Positions 1 through 7,991 of a stretch of DNA of 64,000 bases are shown one piece after another. Made by a program: the position numbers and the translations under genes. The notes under the pieces are model-generated. The model was given only the letters and a program-made list of their open reading frames with translations, searched no databases and was not told the DNA's origin. This DNA comes from AC-51 sp036265325 (lineage in GTDB: Bacteria > Actinomycetota > UBA4738 > HRBIN12): the NCBI GenBank assembly GCA_036265325.1, contig DATAPH010000013.1, positions 1-64,000 of the forward strand, given 5' to 3'. Position 1 is the stretch's first letter. Each line of letters begins with the position of its first letter.

Positions 1-186
1 GATCTCGGCGCGGGTAGTGCGACGGGCGGCGGGCGGGTGTTCGCTGTCGAAGCCGGAGCCGGCGTGGCGAGCGGTGTCACGGTCACCGCGCCGATGAACC
101 ACTACAGCTTGCTCGCCGGGATCGAACAGCGGTTCGATCTCGCCAAGCTCGGCGGCGCGTCGAGCGTCACGCCGCTGCCGATCTAA
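1..186 (+). CDS. Phosphoesterase family protein, C-terminal end (partial)
   Basis: Open from the first base of the window to a TAA at 184-186, so only the last 61 residues are present. The tail NHYSLLAGIEQRFDLAKLGG resembles the C-terminal end of phosphoesterase/acid phosphatase (AcpA, phospholipase C superfamily) proteins, where an N-H-Y-S-L-L then I-E block precedes the final G-rich segment. Two complete relatives of this family follow directly downstream, which supports the call. The catalytic part lies outside the window, so substrate and export route cannot be judged. Confidence 0.6.
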   Translation, partial: DLGAGSATGGGRVFAVEAGAGVASGVTVTAPMNHYSLLAGIEQRFDLAKLGGASSVTPLPI

Positions 187-313
187 GGACGCGGGAACCT
201 CGATGCAGCTCCATCGCGACAACCGCGCGCACCGTTGTCTTGAACGACACGATCGCTCCGGGCCGGGAACGTACGACTTCGGCAACGGCACGGTGAGACC
301 ACGCTGGTGCGAG

Positions 314-1660
314 TTAGCCAGTGATCGTCCACTTGGGGCCGACACAGTCGGTCCGCAACGGCAGCGGATCGGGCTTCGTCGTCGTCTGCGCGAAATCGAA
401 AGCACCGGCGAGGCTCGGCGCGTGCGCGTCTCGCGACGTCAACGGCGCGAGTCCCCAGTTCTCCTCGATGAACTTCAGCATGGAATCGAACTCGCTCGTC
501 TGGTGGTCGATGTAGCCCTGCTTCGCGTACGGCGACAGAACGATCAGAGGCACGCGGAACCCGTACCCGAAGTGGTCGACGGTCGGGGGTTTCACGTGGT
601 CGTAGAACCCGCCCCATTCGTCCCACGTCAGGAAGATCGCGGTCGACTTCCACGCGGGGCTCTTCATGATCGAGTTGATCACCTGGGTCGCCCAGTTCTC
701 GCCGTAGCAGAAGTTCGAGCCGGGGTGATTTGAGAGCTGGAAGCGCGGCGTGATCCAGCTGACCGACGCGAGCGAACCGGCGTCGATGTCCCGCGTCACC
801 TGATCCACGGGGAAGACGTGGCGCTTCCACGCGTCGCCGTAGAACACCGGCTTGATCGAGGAGAACGACGACCACACGTAGCCGGGCTGCGTCGACGTGG
901 CCGAGTAGAACGACCACGGGATGTTCTTCGCGCGGAGCCGGTCCTCGATGGTCGGGATGTCGAAGCACGGATGAACCCAGCTCGACTGGCCTTGCTCGTT
1001 GACGACCCGGACCTTCTCCTTCGGCGGTGAGTCGCAGCCCCACGTCAGAGAACCGAGGACCTTGTGCCTCGACGGGTTGTCGTGCGCACCGGCGGATTGG
1101 CCAGAGATCGTGTACAGGTGGTTGGCGTACGACGGCCCACGTTCGGCAGAGAAGAAGTGGTCGGCGAGGGTGTAGTGCGACGCCCACGACCAGTAGTTGG
1201 GCTCATCGGATCGGTACAGCTGCGTGTACGCGTACTTGTCGGAGATGGGGTCTTGGTTGAACCCGTCCATGTTGCCGTGGTTGTAGTCGACGGTCGCGCA
1301 GACCCAGCAGTGCGGCACGTCCGGGATGCGTTGCGCGGTCAGGTGGGTAAGCGGGCGACGCTGTCCGTGATCCAAGCCCACCGTGACGCCGTCGGCGCCG
1401 GGAAAGGTCCCGAACATGTGGTCGAACGAGCGGTTCTCCTGCATCAGGATGACGACGTGCTTGATGGGCCACTTGGTCGGGACGTCGTCGCCGGCGAACA
1501 CGGGCGCTGCGGAGTTCAAGGTCGGCTGATCGGTGGCGCTTGTGGTCGACCCGGGCGCGTCCGAACCGGAGGTCGCGGTCGTGCAGGCCGCGAGCACGAT
1601 CAGCACTCCCACCGCGAACGCGGTGGAGCGGCGGCTGCGGCGATCGAAGGGGGCGCGCAT
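314..1660 (-). CDS. Phosphoesterase (acid phosphatase/phospholipase C family) lipoprotein
   Basis: About 448 residues. The N-terminus carries basic residues, a hydrophobic stretch and the lipobox LAAC, so it is probably exported by Sec and lipid-anchored. Family blocks are visible: VVILMQENRSFDHMFGTFPG near the start of the mature part and FLTWDEWGGFYDHVKPP near the end; the acidic, Asn and His residues in these are the metal/phosphate ligands known in AcpA-type enzymes. It probably hydrolyses phosphate monoesters or phospholipid head groups outside the membrane. The ATG at 1660 puts the signal peptide at the N-terminus; a GTG at 1690, 12 bases after a TACGCT box (1703-1708 on this strand), is an alternative. 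It is divergent from the paralogue starting at 1777. Confidence 0.85.
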   Translation of the reverse strand: MRAPFDRRSRRSTAFAVGVLIVLAACTTATSGSDAPGSTTSATDQPTLNSAAPVFAGDDVPTKWPIKHVVILMQENRSFDHMFGTFPGADGVTVGLDHGQRRPLTHLTAQRIPDVPHCWVCATVDYNHGNMDGFNQDPISDKYAYTQLYRSDEPNYWSWASHYTLADHFFSAERGPSYANHLYTISGQSAGAHDNPSRHKVLGSLTWGCDSPPKEKVRVVNEQGQSSWVHPCFDIPTIEDRLRAKNIPWSFYSATSTQPGYVWSSFSSIKPVFYGDAWKRHVFPVDQVTRDIDAGSLASVSWITPRFQLSNHPGSNFCYGENWATQVINSIMKSPAWKSTAIFLTWDEWGGFYDHVKPPTVDHFGYGFRVPLIVLSPYAKQGYIDHQTSEFDSMLKFIEENWGLAPLTSRDAHAPSLAGAFDFAQTTTKPDPLPLRTDCVGPKWTITG

Positions 1661-1762
1661 AGAGGTCGGTCCGCCCGCGCGCGAGCGCACCGTGAGGGAC
1701 CGAGCGTAGCAACCCATCCCGGGGGATCCGGCCTCCGTCACGGATACGCAACGAACGCTCGG

Positions 1763-1768
1763 TACCCT
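1763..1768 (+). promoter_or_regulatory. -10 box (TACCCT) of a leaderless promoter
   Basis: TACCCT ends 8 bases before the ATG at 1777, so transcription would begin at or within a couple of bases of the start codon. No Shine-Dalgarno sequence fits in that space. Confidence 0.5.
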
Positions 1769-1776
1769 CGCTGACG

Positions 1777-3195
1777 ATGACCGACGATCCGCACCCCCGG
1801 CCGATGAGCCGTCGGCGCTTCTTGGAGCGCTCGGCGATGGCGGTTGCGGGCGGCGTGCTGTTCTCGTGCACGGGCGGCTCGGTGACGCCGCGCGTGAGCC
1901 CGTCGAGCACGGCCGCGATGCGGCTCGACACCCGATGGCCGGTCAAGCACGTGATCTATCTGATGCTCGAGAACCGGAGCTTCGACAACCTGTTCGGACG
2001 GTTCCCCGGCGTCGAGGGGACGACCGTCGGGAACATGCTCGGCAAGGAGAAGCCGCTGATCCGCTGCCCGGACTGGCTCCCGGGCGACCTCGGGCACGAT
2101 CGCGGCTCCGCGCTCGCCGAGTACGACGACGGCAAGCTCGACAACTTCGGGATCAACCTCTACGGCGACCCGTGGGCGTACACGCAGTTCCAGGGTCCCG
2201 AGATCCCCGCCTACTGGCACTGGGCGCAGGAGTACGCGCTCAGCGACCACTTCTTCTCGTCGGTGATGGGACCGTCCTTCCCCAACCACTTCTTCTTCAT
2301 CGCGGGGCAATCGGCCGGCGTCTACGACAACCCGGAGAATATCGGGACGGCGGCATTCGACGCGACGGCCGGGCAGCCCGGCGGCGGACACTTCAAGAGC
2401 TGGGGATGCGACGCCGTGCCGCTCGGCGACAGCAAGGTCTACATCGTCGAGACCGACCCGAAGGGCAACGATCACAAGCGGAACACGTGCTTCCATCTGC
2501 AGACGGTGGGCGGCCAGCTATCGGACAAGGGGATCGACTGGCGGTACTACGCGCCGCTGCCCGGATACCTTGGCTACTTCTGGAACCAGTACAACGCGAT
2601 CGACGAGGTGTTCCACACCGATCTGTGGCACGAGCACGCGCAGCACAGCATCGATGACCTCATCGGCGACATCCAAGCGGGCGACCTGCCCCCGGTGACG
2701 TGGGCGGTCCCGCACTTCCAGCTGTCGGATCACCCGCCGTCGTCCTCGGCGTTCACCCATAACTGGGTGCAAGACGTCGTCAACGCGCTGATGACGAGCG
2801 ATATCTGGTCGAGCACCGTGCTGTTCCTCACCTGGGACGAGTGGGGCGGCTTCTACGATCATGTCGTACCGCCGGTTGTCGACGAGGGCGGGCTCGGGTT
2901 CCGCGTTCCGCTGCTCACGATCAGCCCCTTCACGCGCCCGGGGCTGATCGACGACGAGGTCGGCGAGTTCTCGACGCCGCTGCGGTTCATCTCGGACAAC
3001 TGGGGGCTCACTCCGCTGACCCCACGCATCAAGAACGCGCACAACATGGAGCACCTGTTCGACTTCAAGCACGACCCGCGCGCGCCGTCGGTATTCACGC
3101 AGCGCGCGAAGACGTTCGGCGATCCGTACACCTACCCGTCGAACTTCCCCGACTGGCCACCGGGAACGGTGCCGGTGACCGACCCCTTCGGTTGA
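1777..3195 (+). CDS. Phosphoesterase family protein with Tat-type lipoprotein signal
   Basis: 472 residues. The N-terminus has the twin-arginine motif SRRRFLERS, then a hydrophobic run ending in LFSC, a lipobox-like site, so it is probably exported folded by Tat and then lipidated. The family blocks VIYLMLENRSFDNLFGRFPG and LFLTWDEWGGFYDHVVPP match the phosphoesterase/acid phosphatase superfamily. It is a paralogue of the neighbour on the opposite strand. The ATG at 1777 is favoured because a TACCCT box lies 8 bases upstream; an ATG at 1804 would begin directly at the Tat motif. Substrate is unknown; scavenging of phosphate from organic esters is an inference. Confidence 0.85.
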   Translation: MTDDPHPRPMSRRRFLERSAMAVAGGVLFSCTGGSVTPRVSPSSTAAMRLDTRWPVKHVIYLMLENRSFDNLFGRFPGVEGTTVGNMLGKEKPLIRCPDWLPGDLGHDRGSALAEYDDGKLDNFGINLYGDPWAYTQFQGPEIPAYWHWAQEYALSDHFFSSVMGPSFPNHFFFIAGQSAGVYDNPENIGTAAFDATAGQPGGGHFKSWGCDAVPLGDSKVYIVETDPKGNDHKRNTCFHLQTVGGQLSDKGIDWRYYAPLPGYLGYFWNQYNAIDEVFHTDLWHEHAQHSIDDLIGDIQAGDLPPVTWAVPHFQLSDHPPSSSAFTHNWVQDVVNALMTSDIWSSTVLFLTWDEWGGFYDHVVPPVVDEGGLGFRVPLLTISPFTRPGLIDDEVGEFSTPLRFISDNWGLTPLTPRIKNAHNMEHLFDFKHDPRAPSVFTQRAKTFGDPYTYPSNFPDWPPGTVPVTDPFG

Positions 3196-3204
3196 GCCGC
3201 CGCG

Positions 3205-4071
3205 TTACGTGAGCTTGCGGTAGAGGCGGTTCGCGAGCGGCACGAAGACCGCCAGCAGCCCGACGATCCAGATCACCGACAGGAATACGAGCGCGTGGAA
3301 CGTGTTGACCGGCAGGTGCGTCTGCGAGTCGACGATCGCGCTGGGACCGACGGCGAGGTATCGCGCGAGGTTGCACCAGTGCGTGATGGGATTGTTGCGC
3401 GCGATCACCTGCAAGAACGGCGCCATACCGACGACCGGCACGAACGCCGAGCTCACGAACACGATCGGGAAGATCATCGTGAACGTCGCCGCCTGCACGG
3501 CCTCCACCTTCTTGAGTGACAACCCGACGCAGGCGCAGATCCAGGAGAACGTGAACCCGACGGCCATCACCAGCACCAACATCCAGAGGGCATTGATGAA
3601 CCCGTTCAGGAACCGGAATTGGACCAGATACCCGATCACCACGACGATCGCGACAAGGATCAGGTTCTTTGCGAGGTCGAAGGTGGTGCGCCCGACGAGG
3701 ACCGCTGAACGCGCCATCGGCAATGACCGGAAGCGGTCGATGATGCCTTCCTTCATGTCCTCGGCCAGGCCGATCGCCGTCGTCGTCGAACCGAAGATCG
3801 CGTTCTGGATGAAGATGCCCGGCATCAAGAAGAACACGTAGTCGAAGCCGTTGGGCAAGTTCGCGACGTTGTTCGCGTAGATGAACCGGAACAGCAGCAC
3901 GAACATGATCGGCTGCACCAGCTCGAAGATGAACACCGTCGGGACGCGCGTGATCGTCACGATGTTGCGGCGCGCCAGGAGCAGGCCGTTGTTGATCGCG
4001 CGGGCGCTACGCGCACCGACGCCCGATGGCGCGCGCCGCGCGGTGGACGAGCGGGCGATGGTCGCGCTCAT
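3205..4071 (-). CDS. ABC-2 type transporter permease (DrrB-like)
   Basis: 288 residues with six or so hydrophobic segments after a polar N-terminus, the layout of ABC-2 (DrrB/NodJ) permeases. The segment GIIDRFRSLPMARSAVLVGR matches the ABC-2 signature region in which an R-F/Y-R-x-L-P-M block follows the third helix. Its ATG overlaps the stop of the ATPase gene (4068-4071, ATGA), so the two are translationally coupled and form one exporter. Relatives export daunorubicin-type drugs, lipids or polysaccharides; nothing here fixes the substrate. Confidence 0.9.
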   Translation of the reverse strand: MSATIARSSTARRAPSGVGARSARAINNGLLLARRNIVTITRVPTVFIFELVQPIMFVLLFRFIYANNVANLPNGFDYVFFLMPGIFIQNAIFGSTTTAIGLAEDMKEGIIDRFRSLPMARSAVLVGRTTFDLAKNLILVAIVVVIGYLVQFRFLNGFINALWMLVLVMAVGFTFSWICACVGLSLKKVEAVQAATFTMIFPIVFVSSAFVPVVGMAPFLQVIARNNPITHWCNLARYLAVGPSAIVDSQTHLPVNTFHALVFLSVIWIVGLLAVFVPLANRLYRKLT

Positions 4072-5087
4072 GCGTTCTCCTTCTGCTTGCGGCTGCGCCG
4101 GCCGCGCTTCTTCTCCGGCTGCACGGGCTCCTGGCCATCTTCGGCAGAGTGACCCGTCAGGGCCATGAAGACGTCGTCGAGGGTGGGCCGGTGGACGGCG
4201 AACCCTGAAAGCTTGATCTTCTGCTCGTCGAGCTGGCGCGAGCTGTCGCGGAGGGCTTCGGCGCCCTCGTTGCCGACAGGCACACGGATGCGGCCTTCGT
4301 CGACATCGACGTTCGGCGCCCCGGTGCCGATGCCCTTCAGCGCCTCCGCGGCGGCCCATGTCTGCGCGGTGTCCTCGACTGTGAGCTCCAGCACTTCGCC
4401 GCCGATCTGGTTTTTCAGCTCGTCCGACGTGCCCTCGGCGATGATCTTGCCGACGTCAACCACCGTGATGCGGTCGGCCAGCTGATCGGCCTCCTCGAGG
4501 TACTGCGTGGTGAGCAGGATCGTGGTGCCGTCAGCCTGGAGCTCGCGAACGAACGCCCACACGTCCACGCGGCTGCGCGGATCCAGGCCGGTCGTAGGCT
4601 CGTCGAGGAACAGGATGTCGGGACGGCCGACGAGGCTGGAGGCGACATCGAGGCGCCGACGCATGCCGCCGGAGTAGGTCTTGGCCTGACGGTCAACCGC
4701 GTCGGAGAGCTGGAACCGCTCGAGGATCTCGCCGCTGCGCTTGCGTGCTTCTTCCTTCGGCAAGCCGTAGAGCCGCCCGACCATCTCCAGGTTCTCGAGG
4801 CCGGTCAAGTTCTCGTCGACCGCCGCGCTCTGGCCGGCGAGACCGATCCGGTAGCGAAGCTCCTCCGCGTCCTTCACAACGTCGAGCCCGTCGACCTCGG
4901 CGCGACCGGCCGTGGGAAGGAGCAGCGTGGTCAGGATGCGAACACACGTCGTCTTGCCGGCGCCGTTGGGCCCCAACATTCCTCGCACCGAACCGGCGTC
5001 GACCGCGAGGTCGATGCCTTTCAACGCCTCGACGTCGCCGAAGCGTCGCTCGAGCGCATCGGTACGGATGATGGGGCCCCCTGCCAT
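4068..5087 (-). CDS. ABC transporter ATP-binding protein (DrrA-like)
   Basis: 339 residues. Walker A is GPNGAGKTT, the signature is YSGGMRRRLDVASSLVGRPD, Walker B is ILFLDEPTTGLDP and the switch region is LLTTQYLEEADQLADRI. The tail of about 100 residues, with a conserved L-D-D-V-F-M-A-L-T-G block, is the C-terminal domain of daunorubicin-resistance type ATPases. It energises the permease encoded next (ATGA overlap). The last 25 residues are very basic, an oddity that may contact membrane or permease. Start chosen at the ATG 8 bases after a TAGGCT box. Confidence 0.93.
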   Translation of the reverse strand: MAGGPIIRTDALERRFGDVEALKGIDLAVDAGSVRGMLGPNGAGKTTCVRILTTLLLPTAGRAEVDGLDVVKDAEELRYRIGLAGQSAAVDENLTGLENLEMVGRLYGLPKEEARKRSGEILERFQLSDAVDRQAKTYSGGMRRRLDVASSLVGRPDILFLDEPTTGLDPRSRVDVWAFVRELQADGTTILLTTQYLEEADQLADRITVVDVGKIIAEGTSDELKNQIGGEVLELTVEDTAQTWAAAEALKGIGTGAPNVDVDEGRIRVPVGNEGAEALRDSSRQLDEQKIKLSGFAVHRPTLDDVFMALTGHSAEDGQEPVQPEKKRGRRSRKQKENA

Positions 5088-5095
5088 AGCGACCC

Positions 5096-5101
5096 AGCCT
5101 A
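5096..5101 (-). promoter_or_regulatory. -10 box (TAGGCT) of a leaderless promoter for the DrrAB-like pair
   Basis: On the minus strand TAGGCT is followed by 8 bases and the ATG at 5087. The spacing and sequence match the other leaderless starts in this window. Confidence 0.5.
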
Positions 5102-5130
5102 CCGACGATCGATGACAGCGACGGAGGAGG

Positions 5131-5721
5131 TCAGACGGCGCGGGAGATGTCGCGGCGCCTGCCCACGTGCATCGTCACGAACACCGCTGCCGCCACCAAG
5201 CCGAGCGCAACCTCAGCGCCCCAGACTGCCCGTGAGCCGTTCAGCCCGCCCCCCACGAAGTCCGTGCCGGCGATGGACCTCGCCACCGGCTCGAGACAAA
5301 GCGCAAGCGTCACGAGCGCGGCCCCGGCCCACGAGCGAGCGACGCGCCATCGGTGGCCGAAGTACGCGTAGATGGGTCCCGTGATCAGGCCGCCGACGAT
5401 CCAGAGCAGGTTGGACTCCGTAGTGGCCATCCGCACGGTGCGCGGCCAGAAGTGCGCGACCGGCACGCTTTCGAACACGCTGTTCGACATCGCGAAGTAC
5501 CCGGCGAGCGCGGACATCACGATGACCACGCCGAGCGCGACCGCCCGCTTGGCGCGCTCCTGCGTCATCCCCGCAAGGAACGGCAGGATCAGCCACGGCG
5601 CCGACATGCCGCTCACCGTGATGGTCCACCAGCCGAGGCGAGACGTGACGTGGACGGTGCCGAGGTATTGGTCGATCGCACCGAAGATGAACCCGATCAC
5701 GATCGCGACCACGAACGCCAT
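5131..5721 (-). CDS. Small multi-pass membrane protein of unknown function (possibly DUF6518-like)
   Basis: 196 residues with about six hydrophobic segments, starting MAFVVAIVIGFIFGAIDQYL. I do not recognise a catalytic motif. The length and pattern, with a G-x-x-D-Q-Y-L near the first helix and a W-x-x-x-G-x-I-x-G-P-x-Y segment, recall actinobacterial proteins of the DUF6518 group, but this is recalled resemblance only. The ATG at 5721 is chosen because TATCCT lies 6 bases upstream; longer versions from 5760 or 5790 add a polar, unconserved-looking N-terminus. It is divergent from the PAS protein gene. Confidence 0.6.
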   Translation of the reverse strand: MAFVVAIVIGFIFGAIDQYLGTVHVTSRLGWWTITVSGMSAPWLILPFLAGMTQERAKRAVALGVVIVMSALAGYFAMSNSVFESVPVAHFWPRTVRMATTESNLLWIVGGLITGPIYAYFGHRWRVARSWAGAALVTLALCLEPVARSIAGTDFVGGGLNGSRAVWGAEVALGLVAAAVFVTMHVGRRRDISRAV

Positions 5722-5727
5722 GGCGCG

Positions 5728-5733
5728 AGGATA
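5728..5733 (-). promoter_or_regulatory. -10 box (TATCCT) of a leaderless promoter
   Basis: On the minus strand TATCCT is followed by 6 bases and the ATG at 5721. This box decided the start codon chosen for the membrane protein. Confidence 0.45.
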
Positions 5734-5830
5734 CGCCGCGACGCGTCTTCCGCGGTCCATCAGCGCAGCCCGCTGCAGGGATCTTGTCAACCGCCGGAAG
5801 GCGAATCTTCCGCCGCGCCGCGCGCGCCGA

Positions 5831-5836
5831 TACCCT
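5831..5836 (+). promoter_or_regulatory. -10 box (TACCCT) of a leaderless promoter for the PAS protein
   Basis: TACCCT ends 7 bases before the ATG at 5844. No ribosome-binding site can be seen between box and start. Confidence 0.5.
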
Positions 5837-5843
5837 GGGCACG

Positions 5844-7991
5844 ATGTCCAGCCGCCCTGGAGACCCCCAGATCCCGTACCGGGAGATCGTCGAGCACCTT
5901 CCCGTCGTGGTCTACGTGGCCACCGACGAGGAACCGGTCGCGCGAACGATCTACATGTCTCCCAACGTCGAGGCGTTGCTCGGATACGGAGCGGACGTGT
6001 TCCTGGCGCTCGGCGAGGACTGGACGTCGCTCATGCATCCCGACGACGTCGCGCCGATGACCGAGCACTACAGGCGGACCCGGGCGCTCGGCGACCCGTT
6101 CGACATGGAGTACCGGTACGTCCACCCCGACGGAAGGGTCGTGTGGGTACACGACCGAGCCATGGTGGTCCCGGGACACGATGGCGGCCGCGTCTGGCAG
6201 GGCGTGATGGAAGACATCTCTCAGCGCGTCGAGGCCGAGCAGTCGGCAGAGGCGTCCGCGGCGCAGTACGCGGCCTTGCTCGAGAACCTCCCGGCGGTCG
6301 TCTACGAGATGGTGCCCGACGACGACCGGCGCACGCGATACGTCAACCGCAAGATCGAGGAACTGCTCGGCTACACGATGGACGAGTGGCTCGATCAAGA
6401 AGACATCTGGATGGAGGTCCTCCACCCCGACGACCGCGAAGTGGAGCTCGCCGCGCACGACCTGCACTCCGCCACCGGCGATCCGTGGCGGCGCGAGTAC
6501 CGCCTGATCGGCTCCGAGGGCCAGGTGGTATGGGTGCGCGACCACGCGACGCTGATGCGCGACGCCGATGGCAACGCGCTGCATTGGCAGGGCGTGATGG
6601 TCGACATCACCGCCGAGAAAGAGGCGCAGCGCGCGATCGAGCGCGTCAACAGCGAGCTCGAGTTCCGGGTGCGCGCGCGCACGGCTCAGCTGCAACAGGC
6701 GAACGAGGCGATGGGTCTCGAGATCGCGGAACGGCATCGTGCGGAGGACGAGCGCGACCGCGCGTCCGGCAGCCTCGTCCGATTGCTCGAGAACGTCCCG
6801 GCGGTCGTCTACCTCTGGCAGGCGCGCGAGCGCGAGGACGGCGAGTGGTTCACCTACGTGGGCGACCAGATCGCCGAGCTCCTCGGCTACACCCCCGACG
6901 AATGGGACGACTCCAACTGGCGCGAGCGCGTGCACCCGCACGACCGCCTCCGCGTCGAGGACGCCGCCCAGCAGAGCATCGACCGAGGCGTGCCGTTCCA
7001 GCTCGAGTACCGCTACTTCGCGCGCGACGGTCGCGTCGTTTGGGTGAACGACCGTGCCACGCTGGTCCTCCGTAACGACGCCGGCGAACCGCTGCTGTTC
7101 GAGGGCGTCATGGTGGACGTGACCCTGCAGCACGAGGCCGAGTCGGCCGCGCAGAGCGCGACCGGACAGCTCGCCGAGCTCCTCGACCTCGGAACCGCCG
7201 CGCTGTACTGCTACGAGCTCGGCGGCGAGGATCGCAGGACGCCCGAGATCGTCTACGTCAGCCCGAAGCTCGGCTCGTACCTCGGGATGACGGACCCGAC
7301 GCTGCTGGCCGACCCGCGCCGGTGGATCGACGCCGTCCACCCCGACGATCACGCGTCGGTGCAGGCCGCGGTCGACCACGCGTGGGACACCGGCGCCGAC
7401 CGGATCGGCGAGTACCGCGTGATCGACGCGGACGGCTCGGTCGTGTGGCTCGCCGACCGGATGCGCTGCGTCGCTCGCGACGAGAGCGGCCGGCCGAGCC
7501 GGTTCATCGGGACGATCATCGACGTGACCGACAGCCGGACCGAGCGCGACGAGTTCGCTCGGCGGCTGGACACGCTGTCGACGGTGGAATCCAACGCGCC
7601 GGCAGCGATGTGGACCGAGGTCACCGACCTCGCGACCGGCGTCACGCGGCAGACCTACATGTCGCCCGGCTGCTTCGACCTCGTCGGGTATACCGCCGAT
7701 GAGCTCCTCGCCGAACGCGAGCACTTCCGCCGGCTCGTCCACCCCGAGGACCAGCAGTACGTCAGCGCGCTCGAGGCCGAATCGAACCAGACCGGCGACT
7801 GGGACGCCGTCTACCGCGTGATCCACCGTGACGGCTCCGTCCGGTGGTTGCACTCACTGGGCAAGCGCGCGCTCGACGCCCCGCCCGGAACGACCGTGTG
7901 GCACGGCGTCGGGATCGACGTGACAGCGCGGGTGGAGGCGTCGCGGGCGGCGGAAGCCGCCCAGGACGCCGGGCTTGCGCCACCCGTTTAG
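5844..7991 (+). CDS. Protein of five tandem PAS/PAC domains without an output domain
   Basis: 715 residues. Five PAS_3-type units are visible at roughly 14-125, 143-262, 305-430, 440-565 and 570-700. Each carries an LLGYT-like helix, an HPDD/HPHD/HPED motif, an E-Y-R block and a V-W-V/W-L strand, and ends in G-V-M-x-D-I-T. A charged coiled coil of about 40 residues separates units two and three. There is no signal peptide, membrane segment, histidine kinase, GGDEF, EAL, phosphatase or DNA-binding domain, and the gene ends 15-20 residues after the last PAS. It may be a cytoplasmic sensor or scaffold that acts on a partner. Its stop overlaps the serS stop (7988-7991), so no missing exon of coding sequence fits downstream. 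Confidence 0.85.
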   Translation: MSSRPGDPQIPYREIVEHLPVVVYVATDEEPVARTIYMSPNVEALLGYGADVFLALGEDWTSLMHPDDVAPMTEHYRRTRALGDPFDMEYRYVHPDGRVVWVHDRAMVVPGHDGGRVWQGVMEDISQRVEAEQSAEASAAQYAALLENLPAVVYEMVPDDDRRTRYVNRKIEELLGYTMDEWLDQEDIWMEVLHPDDREVELAAHDLHSATGDPWRREYRLIGSEGQVVWVRDHATLMRDADGNALHWQGVMVDITAEKEAQRAIERVNSELEFRVRARTAQLQQANEAMGLEIAERHRAEDERDRASGSLVRLLENVPAVVYLWQAREREDGEWFTYVGDQIAELLGYTPDEWDDSNWRERVHPHDRLRVEDAAQQSIDRGVPFQLEYRYFARDGRVVWVNDRATLVLRNDAGEPLLFEGVMVDVTLQHEAESAAQSATGQLAELLDLGTAALYCYELGGEDRRTPEIVYVSPKLGSYLGMTDPTLLADPRRWIDAVHPDDHASVQAAVDHAWDTGADRIGEYRVIDADGSVVWLADRMRCVARDESGRPSRFIGTIIDVTDSRTERDEFARRLDTLSTVESNAPAAMWTEVTDLATGVTRQTYMSPGCFDLVGYTADELLAEREHFRRLVHPEDQQYVSALEAESNQTGDWDAVYRVIHRDGSVRWLHSLGKRALDAPPGTTVWHGVGIDVTARVEASRAAEAAQDAGLAPPV

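Noticed and set aside
5787..7853. A 688-codon open frame on the minus strand opposite the PAS protein
   Set aside because: The plus-strand frame shows five regular PAS domains; the antisense frame is the mirror of their codon pattern and has no domain of its own.
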